Positions 26,501 through 35,500 of a stretch of DNA of 64,000 nucleotides are shown here, piece after piece (the stretch's first letter is position 1; every line of letters begins with the position of its first letter). The notes under the pieces were generated by a model that made no database searches, was not told the DNA's origin, and worked only from the letters and a program-made list of their open reading frames with translations. The position numbers were made by a program, and so were the translations under genes. Origin of the DNA: Astropecten irregularis (taxonomy: Eukaryota > Echinodermata > Asteroidea > Paxillosida > Astropectinidae); NCBI GenBank assembly GCA_963971285.1, contig OZ020250.1, positions 22,410,783 to 22,474,782 on the forward strand, given 5' to 3'.

Positions 26501-29500
26501 GGACCCAGAATGCCTGCTCCAATCATGAGTCCAGGCAACCGTATGCAAGGTCAGATCCCTGGTCCTGGAGGAATGAGGATGCCTGTTCGGATGCCAGGAG
26601 TGCAGTCCCCTGTGTTTGGAATGTCTCAGGTTCACGGCATGCCAATGCAACAAGGCCATGAACAGCACTCGCCAGGATTCGATCCCTGGGAATATCATGA
26701 GGAGACGCCGCCCGATGCACACAACATCCCCGAGTACGAAGAGTGGATGATGAGAAGGGAATCATACCTACAAATTCGCCTGAAGTACTTCGAGGCAGAG
26801 GTCAGTAAGGAGCGTAAGAAGAAAAAGGCACTGTCTGCTCGGCAGAGGTCCTGCAAGAAAAGTAATAAGATCTTCCCAGAAAATGACCAAAGGGAGCTTG
26901 ATGGCGTGATACAGCGACACACCACTGTGCAGAAGAAGCTGGAGTCCATCCGCAAGCAGCACAGGCAGCACTCGATCCTCATGCAGGAGCACCACATGAA
27001 GCAACAGGAGCACAGCAGGTCTTCCAATCAGCACCCGAACATGGGCTGCCAGAACCCCATGATGCAAGGTGGTAGACAGACACCGATGATGGGTCCTGGA
27101 GGCCACATGATGGGTCAAGGAGGCCCCATGATGAGCCCCGGTGGACCCATGATGGGTCCTGGTGGTCCCATGATGGGACCTGCTGGGCCAATGATGGGGC
27201 AACCTGGCCATGGTGTCCGGGCAAACACCTCGATGGGAAACCATCCAGGCCCCATGATGGCACGGCAAGGCGGGCAGATGATCCAAGGACTGAGAAGCCC
27301 CATGCCTCATGGTCCGCTGATGCCAGGCAACCAACAGGCCATGATGGGAGTCCCTTTTATGCAGGACGGCAACGCCATGCAGCAAGGAGTGCCACGGCCA
27401 CCGAACATGGATGGCTTGCCACAAGGGATGTTTCCAGGAAACGGTATGCAAGGCACCCAGATTCCTCTTCCATCACCCAATCAACAGTCGCCCATGCTAC
27501 CAGGTCAACCGTCCCCTATGGGTATGAGTCAGGTGTTGCCCATGATGCAGGGCCAGCAGACACCCATGATGCAGGGGCAGCAGGCGCCCATGATACCTGG
27601 TCAGTCCTCGCCTATGGTTCCAGGACAGTCATCACCCATGATTCCTGGTCAGTCATCACCTATGCTACCTAGCCAGTCATCTCCCATGGTACCTGGACAG
27701 TCATCACCTATGCTGCAGAGTCAAACACCAACCATGACGCCTAGCCAGCCCACTGCACTAATCCCTGGCCAGCCCTCACCCATCGTAACCTGCCAGTCAC
27801 CTACCGTACTGAGCTCCCAGACATCTCCCATGATCGGCAGCCAGCCTGGGTCCATGATGGCCCCTGGAAGCCAATCACCTATGTCTGGTGCCCAGTCTCC
27901 TATGGGGAAAGTCACTCAGGCGGCACCATTCCCTGTAGGCAATCAGGGGCCGAGCACACCAAGTGGTCCCAAGTCTCCGATGGCAATGCCGCCTCCCAGC
28001 AAATTGCCTCCAGGCTCGGGATTGCAAGGTCTGGTAGAACAAGGCTCAATGATGTCACCGCTGCAGATCAATCTAGGGCAGGATAATAATCCATTCAGCG
28101 ATGGCTTCATCCAACGGGAAAGGATGGAAAGGATAAGGGCTCAGCATGAGCGGCAGCATAAACAGCTTGCTCAGGAGGTGGAACAGGTTCGCGCCATGCA
28201 GCGTATGGAGCAGGAGAGGATGGCACTAGAGCAACTCCCATTCTTGAACCAGGAAGAGTCCGGTCCATTCCCAGTGCACCAGCCAGGACAGACCCCAGGC
28301 GGGGTGATGCCGGGACTCCAAGAACCTGTCCCTGCACCAGGTGGAAACCAACCCCCATTTCATCCCCAGCAGAATCCACTCCTTCCACCATTTGGCCCTG
28401 AGGGCATGCCAGGATCTGTCTCCCAGCAGATGCCACCACCAGATGGCTTCCCAATGCCCCCCAGCTACCCTATGTCCCAGGACGGCAAATCTACTGACAA
28501 GCCAAAGCGCAAGCGGTCGCGTCGCAAGAAGACAGAGGAACTGATGCCACCAGCCACTCCTATGCAAACCCCTGGTGACCTTGAGCAGATGCAAAACAAT
28601 ATGTCTTCCATGCACCCTGGTATGGTACCTCCTAATCAAATGAACAATGGCATGGCCGCCGAGCAAATGCAAAAAGACGTGCTGCAGAAGCTTCAAGCAG
28701 AACTGTTGCGACGAGGTGCATTGGACGCAGGAAATGGCTCACCAGACCAAGGAGACAAAAATAACGGCGATCAGAGCGAGGAGAGCCTGGCGGGCAAGAT
28801 CAATCAGAACCTTTTGTTGAAGCAGTTGTTGCAGGGTCCTTCAATATGCAGCATTGGGTCAAAAGCAACGGTCAAGACACCAACTGAAGAGAGCATTACT
28901 CTTCAGTCTGAAGGAGATCAGACCACAGCCTCATCCCAAGCTGGAAGTACCCCAGCAGTGGATGACGAAGACACAACTTTGCCAGAGTTGACTCCAGAGC
29001 AGCAGAAGCAGCTGGAGATGGTGGAGAAATTGCCCTACATCAAGAAAGATGGAAAGCCGGCTGAGAATGACCATGAGATCCTCCTCAAGATGCACCGACA
29101 AGCCACTGAGGAGAAGAAGAAGGACTTTGAGGAGAATCAGAAACAGCGCCGTAAGGAACTGCTGCTGAAGCGTCAGCAGAGAGCACTTGAAAAGGCTCTG
29201 GAGAAGGCAAACGGGAGTGGAAAGAGGCGACGAAAATCCAAAGATGCAGACGCTGATATGTTTGCAAGTACAGAGGAGCTCCTCAATGCCATCAAGCAGA
29301 TGCCGATGCTTAACTTAATTGAGCCAGAGGTTAATGTGAACTATGGGCTGTGCCCTCTCTTTGGGAGTGCCCTCCCAAATGGCTCGAAGACACTCAAAGG
29401 AAGCTTTGGCCATGCTGTTATCGAAGGTGTGGCTGACTACTATGCCAACTTCCCCAATGGAGCTCTGGATGTCAACCCGCCCACACCTCCTTCATCACTG

Positions 29501-32500
29501 CCTCCATCACCACCGATCAAGATGCCAGGAGGACTTCTGAATGGTCCAAGCCAATCTGCTGATGGTAGGAGGGGTCTACTGGATCAGCAGAAGGCCCAGG
29601 GAAGACCAGGTAAATTATTCTGCAGTTTCTGCATTATTTTAGATGAAATCCATTTTGTCCAATCTGTCTCCTGGATCTTAAACTTAATCATTACACTGAT
29701 CCCAAATTTTATTAAGTGCAGTAAAAAGTAATCACATCGCGTCATTGAATTACATCAGTGAATGTTGCTGAAACTGTCAATCTTAGAGACATCCTTACTG
29801 TTTAAGCCTTTTTACCTATTTCTCGCTCCTTTTGATTATTGTTTGCCAAGGTGTTCAAGTGTTGACCAGGGATGAGATCATACAAGAGATTCACTCTCAC
29901 CAGCGTACCATCACGCGCACCATGAACCATGCCTACTCTCTAGACCTGCCCCCGTCACTGCCCACGCCGCCCCCATCAAGCGGCGTCACCAGCCGTGACC
30001 ATCTTAGCACTCCCGACGGCATCGTGCCATCTTCGTCCCCTGAGTGCGACGAGGAGAGTGGGTCCTACAGGATGCGGGGACTTAAACTGATCACTGAGTC
30101 GGCAATTTCCATGTGCATGGAGAGATCGTCATCACCTACATTCCCCATCATCAGGCCAACGCCAAGAAAAGGTAAATAATCACTATGTGTTTCGTCCTGG
30201 GTAGAATTTAATAATACAAGTACTCCAGGGGAAACCATCAATGCATCATAGGACCTTAATTTATGACTTTTTATTTCTTGTTTGTCAACAGCAAAAGCAA
30301 TGATCAGTATGGAAAGTAACCGACCGCTCCTTTCCCCGATAGCCGGCACAGTGGCCGTTTCGTTGACCATGACGGACGCAGCCTCAGCGAACATGAAGGG
30401 TGTGATTAAGTCCTTGTGCTCCTTGCTGTGTGTCTCGGAGCCCACCTCCTACCATGTAGGCGGGGAACCACGCAAGGAGCTGCCTCCCAGCAGGAAGCGG
30501 GAAGCCAGACCATCCACTGGTAAGGATTGCTTTGCAGGCAATATCAGTTCCTGTCTGTTTTTTTTGCTGACTGAGCCTTGGCTATTTTGTTACTTTTTTT
30601 TTTACATTGCAGTTGACGACAAATTTGAAACCCTGTTTTTTATGTAAATAATCTTCCACAGATTCCAGCATTTCGGATCGACCTCAGAGCACCGCCAGCA
30701 GCAGTGCAGATGCACAGCAACAGCAGCTTCAGGCAACGGGTAAGCAGCGCTTCTGCAAACACTGCGATGTGGTCATCCTAGGCGAGGGCGTCCAGAAGTA
30801 CACGGGTAACCCTGCCGACCCTAAGGTCACCTTCTGCAGCAGTATTTGCTACATGCAGTTCAGCATCTCCCAGCGCTCGCAGGTGCCTCCCTTGACCAAC
30901 CAGGAGCCGGCTGGAGCAGTCGTCAACCATCTCAGCTCGGAGCCCACGAGTCCTGTCCCCAAGACGACCCCGTCCTCCATTACAATCTCCCTGCCGTCCA
31001 TGCCGACTGTGACTGTGTCTACCTCGGTCATCACCGACTCCGTTGCCAAGGCAGCAGTCCCCACGGTGACTGCAGCAGTGACGCCTGTAACTCCTCAGGC
31101 AGTGACACCGCCATCACAGCCTGCACTGCCGGTCACCACCAGGGCAGAGGTCAAAGGTGACATGGAGGTTAGCGGGGGCAAGCCCAGTAAACTGGTCATC
31201 AGAAGGAAAGCGAGTGCCCTGGATGAATCAATGGTGAGCCATTTTAGGATTTCTAATTAACCACCTCTTAGACTTCAAGATTCCTAGATGTGCAGTCAAC
31301 TGAACTCTACAACCTTTGTATTATTAAATGAAACATGTTTCTTCTTTCAGCAACCTGTCGCCAAGAAATGGAAGAACCTTCGATGGAAGAAGTGGACCAT
31401 TTCTATAGTAACACACAAGAAATACAAACCGCCCAGTGAACAAGACATAGATGAGGTAAGCTGAGTGCTTCACTGGAATGAAGATAAAATAACGGCATTT
31501 CAGAGCTCACATTTCATATTAACTTGTCTGATTGTGAAGATTCTCTTCAGCCTTTGATGGACTTTTAACAATTCAAAGGCAGAAAATGTTGATCACCTCT
31601 CACTCCTAGAGCTTCTCTAGCTTCATGTCCATAATCAGTGTCTGCTGTTGGTTGCAGCTAAAGATATTCAATGACCAGCACTATTTTATTTCATGTTTTG
31701 AACTCCATTATCCAAGAAGAAAGCATGGGAAGTGTATCTTTTTTATTAATACCTGTTTTGTTTGTTGTCTTGGTTTGCCAGTTGATGAAGAAACTGGGGA
31801 CATCACTGCGACCTGACAGCTCCTACAGGGATAACAGGACCTGCCTGCTGTGCGGAGTCTTTGGGGATGGTGAGACAGATGGCCCAGCCAGGTGAGATTC
31901 CAAGTCGGCTCCCCCTTGCCCCCTTGGCCCCCTTTCAAAGAAGAAAGAAGCCCAAAGCACAAAATCTGTTATCTCTAAGCTCCAGTTTCCTTCATATTGG
32001 TGTAAATTTGTTTGTCTTTGTTTGGCAAAGTTTGAAATATTGTACATTAGATCTTCATAAAAATTTCAGATGAAGCAGAGTGCTCAAAACATTCCATAAG
32101 GTGTCGACTATTAAACAAATATTGCTCCTTGTGTCCAAGCTTCTAAATCCTCTCCTCCTAATTTCAGGTTACTCAACGTAGACGTGGACACCTGGGTGCA
32201 CCTCAACTGTGCCCTGTGGTCCTCCGAGGTCTACGAGACTGTCAACGGAGCCCTGATCAACGTGGACATGGCCATCAAGCGGGCTAAGGCCGTCAAGTGC
32301 TGCTACTGCAGCAAGTTTGGCGCCACTGTCTGCTGTCACAAGTTCCGCTGCTCCAACGTCTACCACTTTGGCTGTGCCATCCACGACCACTGCATGTTCT
32401 TCAAAGACAAGGTACGGTCCTTAGATTTCTACTTGAGAGGTCACTTCCATTTGGAGTGCACATCATATAGCATATTTTCCATGCTGGACTGATGGGCAGG

Positions 32501-35500
32501 AGTTTCTAAAAACGGAAAACTTGCTTATGTAATGACTAGTGTCCCTTGGACTCCTTGAAAGGATCTTGATTCATCTTCCTGCCTTTCATTTTGCTCCTCC
32601 AGACGATGCTGTGTCCCCTCCATGCACCCAGCAAGGCAGCTGACAATGCTCTGCAACGATCGCACATTGTCTACAGGCGAGTCTACATCAGCAGGGATGA
32701 AAACAAACAAGTAGCCAGGTGAGTCACTGAAAAAAAAATTAGTGTGACAGTGCAGTTGCCCTAACCCATGTGCTGTTTGCCAAGATTTGATGTCATCTGC
32801 TCGTGTTGACCCATTCTGTCATCTTTGTTTCTTATAGTATCATGCAGCAGCTTGATCGCAAGCACACGTTGCGTGTTGGCAGTCTGGTCTTTCACTCTCT
32901 GGGCCAGCTCTTGCCCCATCAGATGCAGGCCTTCCACTCGGAGAATGCCATCCATCCAGTAAGTATCTCCAGTCAATCTCTCTGTCCCTCAACACCTTTT
33001 GTAAGTCCAGGCTTTTCTCGTTGTTCTCACCCATATTACCAACTTTTGCCCAGAAGTCGAACAGTGAGCTATGTCCAACAGGTTACTGCTTCTCTTTGGA
33101 ACTCCCTGCCTGGGGCATGGGGCATGTTGCTCTTCAACTTATAATCTGGACAGTTTTAAAAGGAGTATCAGTTCCTATTTCTTGCCTCCGTGAATCGTAT
33201 TCTTCTGTAGCCCCTTTACCTTGAGAGGCCATCAGCCTAGTTAGTGGCAAACTAAAATAACTGCAAGGTTTCTTGGGTCTCATTTTTTTTTATGTGTTTT
33301 GTCCTCTCCTTATTCTTTAACAAAATAAATTCCAATGATACTACCTTCTGCTTAATGTCTCAAAATGTGACTAGTGTGACTAAAATAAAAATTCTGATAC
33401 ACTATTTTTCACCCAGGTCGGATTTGAAACCACACGGCTTTACTGGAGCATGCGATTTACCAACAAACGTTGCAGCTACACCTGCAGTATCCATGACAAC
33501 GGGAGCAAGCCGCTGTTCACCATCCGGGTCAAAGAGCAAGGTCATGAAGATATCGTCCTGCAAGATTCAACACCTAAAGGTGGGTTTTGGTTTCTTCCCT
33601 TAAACTCCCAATTTCATCCGTCCAAGATTAAAACCAGTCTACCATTTCCTTCATCAATTCACTGTGCTTATGATCGTTGTTACTCTGTCTTTCATCTTGC
33701 AGCTGTTTGGAGTAAAGTTCTGGAGCCCATTGCCAAGCTGCGCCGGGATGCTGACATGTTGAAACTTTTCCCCATGTTTCTGACGGGTGAGGAGCTGTAT
33801 GGCCTGACTGAGCCGGCCATCCAGCGAGTCATCGAATCGGTCAGTTTAGCCACCTTCATCTTCCTCCACTGAGGCTTGACCATTGCAGTTTTGGCCATAT
33901 TCCCCACCAAAGGCCCTGAATTCATCAAGGCTTACTCAGTTAGATATATTTTGCAAAGATCAGCTGAGTACCAGTTGGAAACAAATTGCATGACAAGGAA
34001 ATGTGGTTGGTAACCGGTAACCACTAATCCAATTGGTTTTTGTACTTGGTATTAAATTTGATGTTCTTAGTGACTGTGTAAAACTGGTCCCTGATGTTGT
34101 CAAACTTAATGAACAGCGTTGGCCTTCTTGAAATCTCCAAAATCCAAGACGTTTGTATGCTTGTACATTTTCATAGCTTAGGTGTTGAGCTGACCACTCA
34201 CATTGTTGTTTTGTTTTGGAAATGATAGCATCTTGAATGATTTTGGGTTGTTGTCGTTTACCTCCTTGATAGCTTCCTGGTGTTGAGTTGATTCAGAGCT
34301 ACAGCTTCAGGTTTGGCAGGTCACCTTACATCGATCTCCCCCTGGCTATCAACCCTACAGGCTGTGCCCGGACCGAGCCCAAGATGAGGACACACCTCAA
34401 AAGGTATTACACAGGTTCACATCCACCCACAGCCCCTTGCCCTGCCTGGGACCAAGCCTCAAGTCATTTAATCTCTTTCTTGCAGTCACTTGTAGCAACC
34501 GCATCCCAAGTTCACTTCTTCCCTTTCCTTTTGTTCCCTTTGATTTTCTTGTAGTACAGGGATGAGATTTCTCAGATCTTTATCTGATTTCAGACTTTTT
34601 TGTTTTGGATTTTAGATTTGTTTTTCAGAGTTTTTATGCCCCCTGTCAGTTGTTTTCATATATTTTTGTCATTGGTCAATCTCATCCGTTGTAGTATTTC
34701 AGTGTTTGTTTGAAATTCTTTCCCCAAATGTCATGAATGAAAAAAAAATCACGCCACAAATTTGCAACTTTCGCCTTTTTGTCTGAATCAGCAGACCACA
34801 CACTCTGACGAGCAACAGCACGTCCCGCTCCTTCCAGACCACCCTGAGTGGTGAGTTTGCCTCTCCATACAACAAGCAGTTCTTCCATTCCAAGTCATCG
34901 CAATACCGCCGGCTGAAGACAGAGTGGAAGACCAACGTGTACTTGGCACGTTCAGGCATTCAGGTAGGTAGCTTGGCTCTCTGGTTTGGTGATTTACTGT
35001 TCATCTATTAGATGCTTGAAAAGGCAGTGGATTACAGTTATTGTTTTGCTATTCAATCGATTTATAAATCAGCAGAAGTGTCGATGAATGTAGTTTCTCT
35101 GATGTAATATAGAAGTTCATTGCACGGTTTATGCAGGGTTTGTCCCATGGACAAACAGGAAAGGTTAGTCTACAGTTTGAAGGGCAAGCCTGGAATTTAA
35201 CGGAGGCCATGAAGGCCTTCGTTGCCCTGGTTCTTGGCATTGGTTCCCCTTCAAATATTTCCATAGACCATATGATTTTCCAATGGAAGTGCCCCTTGCA
35301 ATGGAAAAGTGGCCTTGCCCCTTTCAGAACCAAATTCCAGACCTGGAAGGGATATCTATTGCATCCCCACATCATATATGGTGAAGATTATTCAGTCTGT
35401 TGGACTCGGTCAGACAGAGATGAGACATTGTTAAATTTGTTGGGCTTTTCAGGGTCTGGGACTCTTTGCCACTCGGGACATGGAGAAGCATACCATGGTC

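Noticed and set aside
26768-27451. 227-codon open frame on the minus strand inside KMT2 exon 35
   Set aside because: It is the mirror of the Met/Gly/Pro/Gln-rich repeats of the sense protein. Its His/Leu/Ser-rich product matches no family and several other antisense frames overlap it.
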